The notes under the pieces are model-generated. The model saw only the letters and a program-made list of their open reading frames with translations, was not told the origin of the DNA and ran no database searches. Shown here in pieces: positions 28,149 through 35,802 of a stretch of 64,000 bases of DNA; the first letter of the stretch is position 1; the number at the start of each line of letters is the position of its first letter. Position numbers and translations under genes: made by a program. Location of the stretch: the NCBI GenBank assembly GCA_050949645.1, contig JBMNGC010000001.1, forward strand, positions 2,666,001-2,730,000. The letters are read 5' to 3'. The stretch is from RUG369 sp050949645. Its GTDB lineage: Bacteria; Planctomycetota; Planctomycetia; Pirellulales; Thermoguttaceae.

Positions 28149-28892
28149 ATGGCATCCAAAAATATCAGCAGAGATACTCTTGAAGCGATCGTGAGGCAGT
28201 TGCTTCGTGAAACCCAAGGCTCTGAGGAAGGCGTTGCCGACGCGGTGGTCGCCGCGTTTGCCAACGACGCCTCATTTTCCTCCGCACCCGTATCGCCGAC
28301 CGTTCAGCCTCGCAAATCGCCGCTCGTTGTTAGCATTTCTGCGCGTCACATTCATCTGACGGACGCCGACGTTGAAACGCTCTTCGGACCTGGTAAGCAG
28401 CTCACCAAGATGAAGGATCTTTATCAGGACGGGTATTTTGCTGCGAACGAGACCGTCATGCTTATCGGTCCTCGCAAGCGAATGCTTCCTGCGGTTCGCA
28501 TCCTTGGACCGACGCGTAAAGAATCCCAGGTCGAGCTTGCGTTCACCGACGCCATTTCTCTTGGTCTTAACCCCCCTATCCGCGAAAGCGGCAATCTTGA
28601 CGGTACGCCCGGGTGCGTCCTTGTAGGGCCCGCGGGAGTCGTGGAGCTTAAAAAAGGCGTGATTCGCGCCGCGCGACACGTACATATGGGTCCGGAAGAC
28701 GCCGCGTATTACGGGGTGAAAGACAAGGATAAGATGAAGCTCCGCATCGAATCGGGCGTTTGCAGTACGACTTTCGAGGACGTGCTGGTGCGCGTTGGCA
28801 AGAATATTAAGCTTGAGGTTCACCTCGATACTGACGAAGGGAACGCGGTCGACCTCGAGCATGCGACGAAAATCGAACTTATTAAGCAATAA
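28149..28892 (+). CDS. pduL: Phosphate propanoyltransferase of the microcompartment
   Basis: This enzyme converts acyl-CoA plus phosphate into acyl-phosphate plus CoA inside the shell, recycling CoA. The 247 aa include two PduL zinc-site motifs, ARHIHLTDADVETLFG (His67, His69) and ARHVHMGPEDAAYYGV (His177, His179), plus GPRKRMLPAVRILGPTRKESQVE between them. Residues 7-21 (SRDTLEAIVRQLLRE) form an amphipathic helix like known encapsulation peptides, followed by a flexible linker to about residue 55. The ATG at 28149 excludes a longer non-conserved leader. It is the first gene of the operon. Confidence 0.95.
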   Translation: MASKNISRDTLEAIVRQLLRETQGSEEGVADAVVAAFANDASFSSAPVSPTVQPRKSPLVVSISARHIHLTDADVETLFGPGKQLTKMKDLYQDGYFAANETVMLIGPRKRMLPAVRILGPTRKESQVELAFTDAISLGLNPPIRESGNLDGTPGCVLVGPAGVVELKKGVIRAARHVHMGPEDAAYYGVKDKDKMKLRIESGVCSTTFEDVLVRVGKNIKLEVHLDTDEGNAVDLEHATKIELIKQ

Positions 28893-28908
28893 GCGGAATA
28901 AGCGGGAA

Positions 28909-28939
28909 GATCGCGCGCGTGAATTTCACGAACGCGATC
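28909..28939 (+). other. Intercistronic stem-loop
   Basis: The outer stem GATCGCG/CGCGATC (28909-28915 with 28933-28939) holds an inner stem CGTGAA/TTCACG. There is no T-run, so it is more likely an mRNA processing or stability element than a terminator. Confidence 0.5.
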
Positions 28940-29044
28940 ACTTCGACGATAAAATAAAATTCAATAGCGGTCGCGACAAGTTATTCGGTTTCGGTTAACG
29001 AGTTGCGTCGGCGATTTACAAAAAGTGAAACTGGAGATCTACTG

Positions 29045-29335
29045 ATGCAAGCGTTGGGTATTATTGAAGGCAAAGGGTTCGTCACCCTTTTTGAGGCGAC
29101 GGACGCGATGATGAAGGCGGCGAACGTCCAGTTCCTTGGTTGGGACAAGCCTGGCAGCGGCATTGTTACCGTTTACGTGACGGGCGACGTCGCGGCGGTG
29201 AAAGCGGCGACCGACGCCGGCGTCGCGGCTGCGTCTCGTATCGGTGAAATCACTGGCGTTCAGGTCATTCCTCGTCCGAACACCGACATTGAGAAGGCGC
29301 TCCCGGCGGCGAAAAAGGCGTCGGCCTCCAAGTGA
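29045..29335 (+). CDS. BMC-H shell protein (hexamer-forming, first copy)
   Basis: This single BMC-domain protein of 96 aa tiles the facets of the microcompartment shell. It has the family pattern ALGIIEGKGFVTLFEATDAM, with the pore loop KPGSG in the place where PduA-type proteins have KIGSG. The usual C-terminal VIPRPN follows, then an extra Ala/Lys-rich tail (EKALPAAKKASASK). The ATG at 29045 has GGAG 8 nt upstream. It lies between pduL and a second BMC-H, each separated by a short gap with a stem-loop. Its pore differs from that of the second copy, so the two probably pass different metabolites. Confidence 0.95.
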   Translation: MQALGIIEGKGFVTLFEATDAMMKAANVQFLGWDKPGSGIVTVYVTGDVAAVKAATDAGVAAASRIGEITGVQVIPRPNTDIEKALPAAKKASASK

Positions 29336-29340
29336 CTGCG

Positions 29341-29367
29341 CTAAACGAACTTTAAAGTTCGATTTAG
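29341..29367 (+). other. Intercistronic stem-loop
   Basis: A perfect 16-bp palindrome CGAACTTTAAAGTTCG (29346-29361), extended by CTAAA/TTTAG around a bulge, starts five bases after the first BMC-H stop. No T-run follows. Confidence 0.5.
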
Positions 29368-29433
29368 ACCGCTGGTCCTCCGAAGCGCTACGCGCATGAA
29401 AGAAAAGATACATATATATATAAAGGATCTAAA

Positions 29434-29703
29434 ATGAACGACGCTATTGGATTGATCGAAACAAAGGGCGTTTTGGCTCTTGTTAGCGCAGCCGACGCGA
29501 TGGCGAAGGCGGCGAACGTCGAGATTATTAAGCGGATTCAGATCGGCGCCGGTCTGATGACGGTCGTTGTCCGCGGCGACGTTGGAAGCGTTCGCGCCGC
29601 CGTTGACGCTGGCGCCGCCGCCGCGGAGTCTTGCGGCGAGCTCAAGGCCGCCCATGTGATTCCGCGTCCGTCCGCCGGCCTTGTCGAGGCGTTCACCGCG
29701 TGA
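29434..29703 (+). CDS. BMC-H shell protein (hexamer-forming, second copy)
   Basis: A second single BMC-domain shell protein, 89 aa. It has AIGLIETKGVLALVSAADAMAKAANVEI, the canonical opening of the fold, with the pore loop QIGAG and the C-terminal HVIPRPSAGL. It ends sooner than the first copy and has no basic tail. The AAGGA ribosome binding site is close to the ATG. A pair of BMC-H paralogues is standard for PVM-type loci; this one looks like the more canonical facet protein. Confidence 0.95.
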   Translation: MNDAIGLIETKGVLALVSAADAMAKAANVEIIKRIQIGAGLMTVVVRGDVGSVRAAVDAGAAAAESCGELKAAHVIPRPSAGLVEAFTA

Positions 29704-29770
29704 TATCGGCGCATTGCGCTGCTGAGACGCTTATCACGTCGTTGAGCGGCGACGTATTCGAACGTTGTAA

Positions 29771-29794
29771 ACGCCGCGTCGCAGAGCGCGGCGT
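29771..29794 (+). other. Intercistronic stem-loop
   Basis: An 8-bp GC-rich stem (29771-29778 with 29787-29794) lies in the gap before the acetate-kinase-like gene. No T-run follows. Confidence 0.45.
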
Positions 29795-29821
29795 CACGCC
29801 TTACCCGAGTTGTCGATAATC

Positions 29822-31024
29822 ATGAAAATTCTGGTTGCAAATTTAGGTTCGACAAGCTTTAAGTACAGCCTTTACGACATGGACGACGAACGTCTTATGG
29901 CGCGAGGGCGCGTGGAACGTATCGGCGAAGAGTCGAGTCCGTGTCAGATCACGATCGGCGATTTCAAGAAGGAAGAGGACGTCTCCGCTCCCGACCACGG
30001 CGTCGCCGTTCGGGAATGTCTCCGTCAGCTCACGGATCCGGAAACCGGTTGCCTCGGGAGTACCGACGAGATCGCAGGAATCGGGTTCAAGGCCGTCTTT
30101 GCGAAGGACTACACCGGCGTGCAGCCGGTGACGGAAGATCTTCTCGCCTCGATGGAGGAGTTTAACGCGGTGCTACCCGCGCACAATCCTCCTTATGTAC
30201 GCGCGATGCGGATGCTTCGCGAAGCGCTACCGGAAATTCCTCTTGTCGCCGCCTTTGAGACGGGGTTCCACACGAGGATTCCGGACCGCAACCGGTATTA
30301 CGGAGCGCCTTACGAATGGGCAGAAAAGTATGGCGCGCGACGTTACGGTTTCCACGGAGCGAGTCATCGCTATATTGCGACGCGTTGTCGCGACCTCTTC
30401 GGCAAGGATCGGCGCATCGTGAGCTGTCATCTTGGCGGTTCGAGTTCAGTGTGCGCGATCGCCGACGGTTGGAGTCGCGCGTCGAGCATGGGCGGAAGCT
30501 CTCAATCCGGTTTGATGAACAACAACCGTTGCGGCGACTTTGACCCATTCTGGTGCAACTACCTTACGAAGAAGCTTAATGTAACATGGGATGAACTTCT
30601 CACGACGCTCGCGACGAAGAGCGGTTTGCTCGGCCTAAGCGGCGTGAGCGGCGACGTCCGCGATATTGCGGAGGCGCGCGACAAGGGTAACGAGCGCGCG
30701 AAGCTTGCGCTTGAGGTCTTTGTCGGCGACGTCCGGCGTTATCTCGGCGCGTCCCTCGTCGAACTTGGCGGCGCAGACATGATAGTCTTCACGGGAGGCA
30801 TTGGCGAGTATCAAACCGAGATTCGCGAGGCCGTTGTTTCGGGGCTCGACGAGCTTGGAATTGTTCTTGATAAAGACGCCAACGAAAAGGTTCATAGCGT
30901 GGAAGCCAAGATTAGCGCGCCGAACAGTCGCGTAGAAATCTGGGTTATTCCGACGAACGAAGAAATCATCGTCGGTCGTCAGACAAAGGAATTGTTAGAG
31001 AAGCGTGCAACAGAGCGTCTCTAA
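29822..31024 (+). CDS. ackA: Acetate-kinase-like acyl-phosphate kinase of the microcompartment
   Basis: This ASKHA-fold kinase moves phosphate from an acyl-phosphate to ADP, giving acid and ATP. The 400 aa cover the family: ILVANLGSTSFKYSLYD (Asn7), GFHGASH, VSCHLGGSSSV, NRCGDFDPF with the substrate Arg236, VFTGGIGEYQTEIRE and IPTNEEIIV. Two positions that contact acetate or catalyse transfer in canonical enzymes differ: the HRVVHGGE block with its Arg reads FKAVFAKD (Lys90), and the catalytic Asp of FDTAFH is Glu146 (FETGFH). This suggests another acyl group, perhaps lactoyl or propionyl. The ATG at 29822 lacks a strong ribosome binding site. Confidence 0.9.
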   Translation: MKILVANLGSTSFKYSLYDMDDERLMARGRVERIGEESSPCQITIGDFKKEEDVSAPDHGVAVRECLRQLTDPETGCLGSTDEIAGIGFKAVFAKDYTGVQPVTEDLLASMEEFNAVLPAHNPPYVRAMRMLREALPEIPLVAAFETGFHTRIPDRNRYYGAPYEWAEKYGARRYGFHGASHRYIATRCRDLFGKDRRIVSCHLGGSSSVCAIADGWSRASSMGGSSQSGLMNNNRCGDFDPFWCNYLTKKLNVTWDELLTTLATKSGLLGLSGVSGDVRDIAEARDKGNERAKLALEVFVGDVRRYLGASLVELGGADMIVFTGGIGEYQTEIREAVVSGLDELGIVLDKDANEKVHSVEAKISAPNSRVEIWVIPTNEEIIVGRQTKELLEKRATERL

Positions 31025-31090
31025 CAAATACAAAAAATAAACGAGTCGTTTCGGACCGCCGCCGCGCGGGTCGCTGGGGAAAATTGCAGA

Positions 31091-31396
31091 ATGTTTATCG
31101 CAAAGATTGTCGGCTCGGTCGTGTCAACGCAGAAGGCGGGATCGATGGTAGGCGCTAAGCTGATGCTTATCGAGCCTTACGTTGTCGATCCTCAGACGCG
31201 CGACCGCTTTATTACGACAAGCCGATCGCTGGTCGCGGTGGACACGGTCGGCGCGGGCGAAGGCGAGTTTGTGCTGGTCGTTCAGGGCTCGAGCGCGCGC
31301 ATGACGCCCGAAACAAAGAATCTGCCAGCGGACTGCACCATCGTCGGCGTCATCGACGCCGTCATGCTCGGCCAGGACAACGTGCCGCTGGAATAA
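31091..31396 (+). CDS. BMC-P shell protein (pentamer, EutN/CcmL family), first copy
   Basis: A vertex-capping pentamer protein of the shell, 101 aa. The family start MFIAKIVGSVVSTQKAGSMVGAKLMLIEP is clear, with the later DTVGAGEGEFVLVVQGSSAR and the closing IVGVIDAVML. A GGGGA ribosome binding site precedes the ATG. This is the most canonical of the three BMC-P copies in the operon; three pentamer paralogues are typical of PVM loci. Confidence 0.95.
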   Translation: MFIAKIVGSVVSTQKAGSMVGAKLMLIEPYVVDPQTRDRFITTSRSLVAVDTVGAGEGEFVLVVQGSSARMTPETKNLPADCTIVGVIDAVMLGQDNVPLE

Positions 31397-31551
31397 CGTT
31401 GCGTTGCGTCGCGGCGGAAAACGATCGTATAGAGAATATTTAGCGAGAAAAACGACGGCTGCCTGGGGAGCGATCATAGCTCGTGTCGCTCAGCGCAAAG
31501 CGCCGACGAGGCTCGAAGGTCGCGTTTTTCTTTCATAGAAGCGAGGATAAC

Positions 31552-33009
31552 ATGGCGGAAGTTAATGAAGCGCTGGTGCGAAGCGTACTTCAGGAAGTTT
31601 TGAACCGACTTGGCGGTTCTGTCTCGGCGGCGAGCGCGGTCGGCGGAGGAGTCGCCCCGAAGAGTTACGCCGGTCGCTACGGCCTCTTCGATGATCCGCT
31701 CGAGGCGATCGAAGCCGCAAACGAAGCGTATGATCAACTCTCTCGCCGAACGATCGCCGAACGGAAGAAGATGATCGACGAAATTCGACGCATCTGCATC
31801 GAACAGAGCGTCGAGCTTGGAACCAAGGAGTTTGAAGAAACAAAAATTGGGCGCCTTGAGCACAAGATCGACAAGCTTCTGAACGTCGGTTATAACGCGC
31901 AGGGAGTCGAAGCGCTTTCTTCCGAGGTCTTCAGCGGCGACTATGGTCTCACCGTGATCGAACACGCGCCCTTTGGCGTGATTGGCGCGATCACCCCGAG
32001 CACCCACTCGCTTCCAACGATCGCGAACAACGCGATTAATATGATCGCCGCCGGCAATACGGTTGTCTTCAATCCTCACCCTCACGCCTGCAAAATCGCA
32101 GCCGAGGGCGTCAAGCGCTTCAACCAGGCGATCTACGGGGAATACGGGATCGATAACCTCATGTGCGTCATGATCACGCCGACCCTCGAAACCGCCGACG
32201 CGATCTTCAAGCATCCGAAGATCAACCTTCTGGTCGTTACGGGAGGCGAAGGCGTCGTTAAGGCGGCGATGGCGCAGTCTAAGCGCGCGATCGTCGCAGG
32301 ACCGGGTAACCCGCCGGTTGTCGTCGACGACACCGCGGACCTTGATCGCGCGGCGCGCTCGATTATCCTCGGCGGCGCGTACGACAACAATCTCCTGTGC
32401 CTTGCGGAGAAGGAAGTATTCGTCGTTAACTCCGTGTTTGACAAGATGATGGACGCTATGGAGCGCGCCGGCGCAGTGCGTTTGAACGCGGCGGAGACGG
32501 CCGCGATGACGCAGCGCGGAATCGTTCAGGTCGGCGAAGGAGATCAGCGGCGCAACGTTCCGAGCCGCGAATTCCTCGGTAAAGACGCGGCCGTCCTGGC
32601 CGCCGGTATCGGCAAGAACGTTCCCAACGACGTCGAAATGCTTTACGGCGAAACCGATTACGAAAACCCATTCGTCCCTGTCGAGCAGATGATGCCCTTC
32701 CTTCCCTTCGTTCGTTGCAAAGACGTCGACGAGGCGATCCAGCGCGCTTACGAAATGGAACATGGATTCCATCACACGGCGATCATCCACTCCAATAACG
32801 TCGTCAATATGACGAAGATGGGTAAACTGCTCAACACGACGATTTTTGTGAAGAATGGTCCGAGCTCCGCCGGTAACGGCGGCGGCGGCGAAGGCTATGG
32901 CTCGTACTCGATCGCCGGACCGACCGGCGAAGGCATTACGCGTCCGTTGACCTTTACGCGCAGCCGTCGTTGCGCGATGGTCGACAGCCTGCACATTCTT
33001 GGCAGATGA
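31552..33009 (+). CDS. CoA-acylating aldehyde dehydrogenase of the microcompartment (PduP-like)
   Basis: This enzyme oxidises an aldehyde (propionaldehyde or lactaldehyde in related systems) with NAD+ and CoA to acyl-CoA. The 485 aa begin with an amphipathic encapsulation helix (residues 3-18, VNEALVRSVLQEVLNRL) and a linker. The catalytic domain has FGVIGAITPSTHSLPTIANN, the segment VVTGGEGVVKAAM, and the nucleophile Cys283 in DNNLLCLAEKEVFV, the arrangement of PduP/EutE. The ATG at 31552 is preceded by GAGG; the longer frame starts from a non-conserved GTG. It sits between two BMC-P genes. Confidence 0.93.
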   Translation: MAEVNEALVRSVLQEVLNRLGGSVSAASAVGGGVAPKSYAGRYGLFDDPLEAIEAANEAYDQLSRRTIAERKKMIDEIRRICIEQSVELGTKEFEETKIGRLEHKIDKLLNVGYNAQGVEALSSEVFSGDYGLTVIEHAPFGVIGAITPSTHSLPTIANNAINMIAAGNTVVFNPHPHACKIAAEGVKRFNQAIYGEYGIDNLMCVMITPTLETADAIFKHPKINLLVVTGGEGVVKAAMAQSKRAIVAGPGNPPVVVDDTADLDRAARSIILGGAYDNNLLCLAEKEVFVVNSVFDKMMDAMERAGAVRLNAAETAAMTQRGIVQVGEGDQRRNVPSREFLGKDAAVLAAGIGKNVPNDVEMLYGETDYENPFVPVEQMMPFLPFVRCKDVDEAIQRAYEMEHGFHHTAIIHSNNVVNMTKMGKLLNTTIFVKNGPSSAGNGGGGEGYGSYSIAGPTGEGITRPLTFTRSRRCAMVDSLHILGR

Positions 33010-33025
33010 CGATAGGCTCCTCTTT

Positions 33026-33115
33026 CCTGCCGCGCGTCCGCGAAGGCGTCGGCAGGAGCGTTGAGACGAAGACACTTTAAACGCCAGTGAACCGTTCTTC
33101 AACGATTCGCTGGCG
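33026..33115 (+). other. Two intercistronic stem-loops
   Basis: The gap after the dehydrogenase gene has one stem at 33026-33032 with 33050-33056 and a second, 10-bp stem with one G-T pair, at 33082-33091 with 33106-33115. Neither has a T-run. Confidence 0.45.
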
Positions 33116-33139
33116 GACGATAGCAATGGAAGCTCACGA

Positions 33140-33424
33140 ATGAACCGCGCGCGAATCATCGGTTATGCGACTTCGATCGTTAAACACGATTCCCTCATGG
33201 GCCAGAAGTTGCTTATCGCGCAGGCGATTTCGACGGACGGAACGCCTGAGGGCGATCCTCAGATCGTTTACGACAATCTCGGCGCCGGCGTGGGCGACCT
33301 TGTGCTCATTTCAAGCGACGGTTCGTATACGCGCAACGAGGTAGTTCGATCTAAACTGAGCCCCGCGCGATGGTCAATCGTTGGCGTTATTGATTCGGCA
33401 AAGAAAACGGATACGGAAGAATGA
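33140..33424 (+). CDS. BMC-P shell protein (pentamer, EutN/CcmL family), second copy
   Basis: A second vertex protein, 94 aa: ARIIGYATSIVKHDSLMGQKLLIAQ, then NLGAGVGDLVLISSDGSYTRN and WSIVGVIDS. The ending matches the fold, with a short acidic tail (KKTDTEE). A GGAAG precedes the ATG. Its stop overlaps the start of the next gene by four bases (ATGA), so the two are translationally coupled. Confidence 0.93.
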   Translation: MNRARIIGYATSIVKHDSLMGQKLLIAQAISTDGTPEGDPQIVYDNLGAGVGDLVLISSDGSYTRNEVVRSKLSPARWSIVGVIDSAKKTDTEE

Positions 33425-34254
33425 ATGGACTGAACTGGGATTTAGACGAATTGGTCGCCGCCGTGATGGCCGATCTTCGTAAGGAGTCCCCTGCTTCCTC
33501 CTCCGGGAACCCAAGCGAGGCGTTGACGCGCGTCGACGACGCGCCGCGCCGGACGTCGGCGTCGGACGCGAAAGTTGAGTCCGACGTCCTCGACGTTTCC
33601 GAGCGAATCCTCGTTGTCGAGACCGTTGAAAGGATCGCCGCGTCGTCCAACTTTAAGACCTGGCGCATCCGCAAGAACGCCGTTATTACGCCGGCAGCTC
33701 GCGACGAGCTAGCGAAAAGGGGCGTTGTCGTCGCTCGCGGCGAGACGTCGCAGTCGAAGCTCGACCGCGTCGGGACGACCGGCTTGAAATCGTCTGGCGC
33801 TCGCGTCACCCTTTCCGCATCAAACGTTTCGTTGGAGGATCCCGTCGGCGTGAACCGAAAGACGTCGGCGAAGATAAAGAAGAGCGTTCGCGTTTTTTTA
33901 GCGACGCATCTTCCCGAAGATGAGCGCGCGCCGAGCGTCGTCGTCCATTACCTTTCGCGCAACGCGGAACTCGTCGAAAAGAGATTTGACTGCCTCAAGA
34001 AGACGACGCAGTCGATCGCGGACGAGCTGGAGGCGAATTCCTCCCTTAAGACCGTCATTATGACTCACGACAGCGCGATCGCGTCTGTTTGGGCGAATAG
34101 AAAGCATGGAGTTCGCGCGGTCGTCGCGTTCTCCGTCGCGCAGGCGAAGCGCGATCTCCAGGCGACCGACGCCAATACGTTGATCGTAGATCCGCGCGAC
34201 CTTGGCGCATACCAGGCGCGTCAGATCGTCGACTTCTACACGAACCTGAAGTGA
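33421..34254 (+). CDS. Unrecognised microcompartment protein: EutT-like motif plus RpiB-like domain without catalytic loop
   Basis: Not a standard named enzyme. The 277 aa read in three parts. Residues 5-21 (NWDLDELVAAVMADLRK) resemble an encapsulation helix followed by a linker. Residues about 61-104 contain WRIRKNAVITPAARDELAKR, like the LTPSARELL segment near the N-terminus of EutT. Residues 155-277 resemble RpiB/LacAB sugar-phosphate isomerases (ASVWANRKHGVRAVVAF, DANTLIVDPRDLG, ARQIVDFY). The RpiB active-site loop CGTGIG is replaced by THDSAI (215-220), so isomerase activity is unlikely. It is translationally coupled to the second BMC-P gene. A scaffold or sensor role is only a guess. 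Confidence 0.8.
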   Translation: MNGLNWDLDELVAAVMADLRKESPASSSGNPSEALTRVDDAPRRTSASDAKVESDVLDVSERILVVETVERIAASSNFKTWRIRKNAVITPAARDELAKRGVVVARGETSQSKLDRVGTTGLKSSGARVTLSASNVSLEDPVGVNRKTSAKIKKSVRVFLATHLPEDERAPSVVVHYLSRNAELVEKRFDCLKKTTQSIADELEANSSLKTVIMTHDSAIASVWANRKHGVRAVVAFSVAQAKRDLQATDANTLIVDPRDLGAYQARQIVDFYTNLK

Positions 34255-34264
34255 GGCGAAAACG

Positions 34265-34696
34265 ATGCGCATTGGACAGGTAATTGGCAAGGTCGTTCTC
34301 AGCAGCGCGCATCCGTCCCTGATCGGCGCGCAGTTTAAGATAGTCCGGCCCTTAACCTTCGAAGATTTGGCGGATCCCGATCCTATCGAGGCGGCGAATG
34401 AAACGATCGCGGACGCAGATCGCCGCAACCTTGGAGTTGAAGAGCGCGTCGACGAAGCGGCGAATCGCCTCGCAAACTCTTCGATTCCACGCACTGTCGG
34501 GTCGGAGCTCGTCCTTTACGACGACTGTTCGGCGGCGATTGGCGAATGGCTGGCGTTCAGCGAAGGTTCGGAAGCGGCGGCGCCATTCGGGAGGGAAAAT
34601 CCTCGTCCCGTCGACGCGTTTGGCGGCGCAATTATCGACAGAATCGAAATTGACGCTCAGGTTGTCGCAGAGCTTGCGGCGGCGCGAGGGGAATGA
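34265..34696 (+). CDS. BMC-P shell protein with a loop insertion, third copy
   Basis: A third vertex-type protein, 143 aa against about 90-100 for the family. It starts canonically (MRIGQVIGKVVLSSAHPSLIGAQFKIVRPL) and resumes with LVLYDDCSAAIGEWLAFSEGSEAAAPF. Between them lies a charged insert of some 40 residues (about 37-77, rich in Asp, Glu, Ala and Asn). The ending GAIIDRIEID fits the final strand. The insert would project from the pentamer. Its ATG lies 10 bp after the preceding stop, with GAGG upstream. Confidence 0.88.
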   Translation: MRIGQVIGKVVLSSAHPSLIGAQFKIVRPLTFEDLADPDPIEAANETIADADRRNLGVEERVDEAANRLANSSIPRTVGSELVLYDDCSAAIGEWLAFSEGSEAAAPFGRENPRPVDAFGGAIIDRIEIDAQVVAELAAARGE

Positions 34697-34760
34697 AATA
34701 ATCCAAAGGCGTGCGACGCGGCGGCGTCGACGATGTAGATAAATAGCAAAAGGAACAGCT

Positions 34761-35654
34761 ATGCTCAATTTGCACCAAATTAAAGATGAAATCTGCGATA
34801 TTGGTCGTAGATTGTACAATCGGAACTTTGCGTCCGCGAACGACGGCAATATCAGTTACCGACTTGACGAGAATCGCGTTGTCTGCACCCCAACGCAGAT
34901 TTGTAAGGGCTTCATGAAGCCCGAGGACCTCTGCATCGTCGACATGGAAGGCAACCAGATCGCCGGCACGCGGAAGCGCACCAGCGAAATCTTCCTTCAC
35001 CTGACGATCATGAAGGAGCGACCCGAGATTCGTTCGGTTCTGCATTGTCATCCGCCCTATCCTACGGCCTTTGGAATTGCAAGGGAAGCGATCCCCCAGT
35101 GCGTCCTCCCCGAAGTTGATATTTACATGGGCGACGTACCGATTGCGAAGTACGCTATTCCTGGCGGACAGGAATTTGCCGATACGGTTCTCCCGTATAT
35201 CCACAAATCCGACATTATCGTTCTCGCGAATCACGGCACCGTTAGCCTTGGACCGACCGTCGAAAAGGCGTACTGGCTCACCGAGGTCCTCAACGCTTAT
35301 TGCCATATTCTCATGATCTCACGCGAACTTGGACGTACGAGTTACTTTACAAAGGACGAAGCGGAAGCTCTTCTCCAGCTCAAGACGGAATGGGGTATCA
35401 AGGATCCGCGACTTGATCTTGAGAACTGCGAGCTTTGCGCGAACGATATCTTCCGCGACAGCTGGAAAGAGACTGGCGTCGCTCATCGCGCGTTCAACCC
35501 GCCGACCTTCAAGCGCAGCGACGATAAGCAGCCCTGCGGTTGCGCGTCCAATCCGATCCTTAACAACAATGTCGAACTTGGCAAGGATCCCCAGACCGAG
35601 GCGCTCGTTAAAGCGATCGCCGATCGCGTTATGGAGATGCTAAACAAGAAGTAA
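34761..35654 (+). CDS. Class II aldolase of the microcompartment (fuculose/rhamnulose-1-phosphate aldolase type)
   Basis: This zinc aldolase probably splits a deoxy-ketose-1-phosphate to DHAP and lactaldehyde, feeding the shell-enclosed dehydrogenase. The 297 aa show NFASANDGNISYRL, the zinc ligands His95 and His97 in HCHPPY, His158 in LANHGT, and Glu76 as a candidate catalytic acid (SEIFLHL). After the domain comes a Cys-bearing linker (CELCAND, CGCASN) and an amphipathic C-terminal helix (TEALVKAIADRVMEMLNKK, 279-297) of the encapsulation type. It has an AAGGA ribosome binding site, and a strong terminator follows, so it ends the operon. Confidence 0.93.
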   Translation: MLNLHQIKDEICDIGRRLYNRNFASANDGNISYRLDENRVVCTPTQICKGFMKPEDLCIVDMEGNQIAGTRKRTSEIFLHLTIMKERPEIRSVLHCHPPYPTAFGIAREAIPQCVLPEVDIYMGDVPIAKYAIPGGQEFADTVLPYIHKSDIIVLANHGTVSLGPTVEKAYWLTEVLNAYCHILMISRELGRTSYFTKDEAEALLQLKTEWGIKDPRLDLENCELCANDIFRDSWKETGVAHRAFNPPTFKRSDDKQPCGCASNPILNNNVELGKDPQTEALVKAIADRVMEMLNKK

Positions 35655-35705
35655 ATCAATCTTTGACGCAGCGGCGTCAAAAGACCAGAGAATCAGAATC
35701 ATATG

Positions 35706-35745
35706 CGGAGGACGGCGGCAAGTTCGCGTCCTCCGTTTTTTATTT
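35706..35745 (+). terminator. Terminator of the microcompartment operon
   Basis: A 9-bp stem CGGAGGACG/CGTCCTCCG (35706-35714 with 35727-35735) is followed by a T-run. Confidence 0.85.
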
Positions 35746-35802
35746 TAGAGAATAGCGTGGCGTTCCGATGGAACGGCGCGTAAACTTTCGAAAGGTACGG
35801 AT

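Noticed and set aside
31474..33159. 561-codon minus-strand frame opposite the aldehyde dehydrogenase
   Set aside because: Shadow caused by codon bias; the plus-strand protein is a clear family member and part of the operon.
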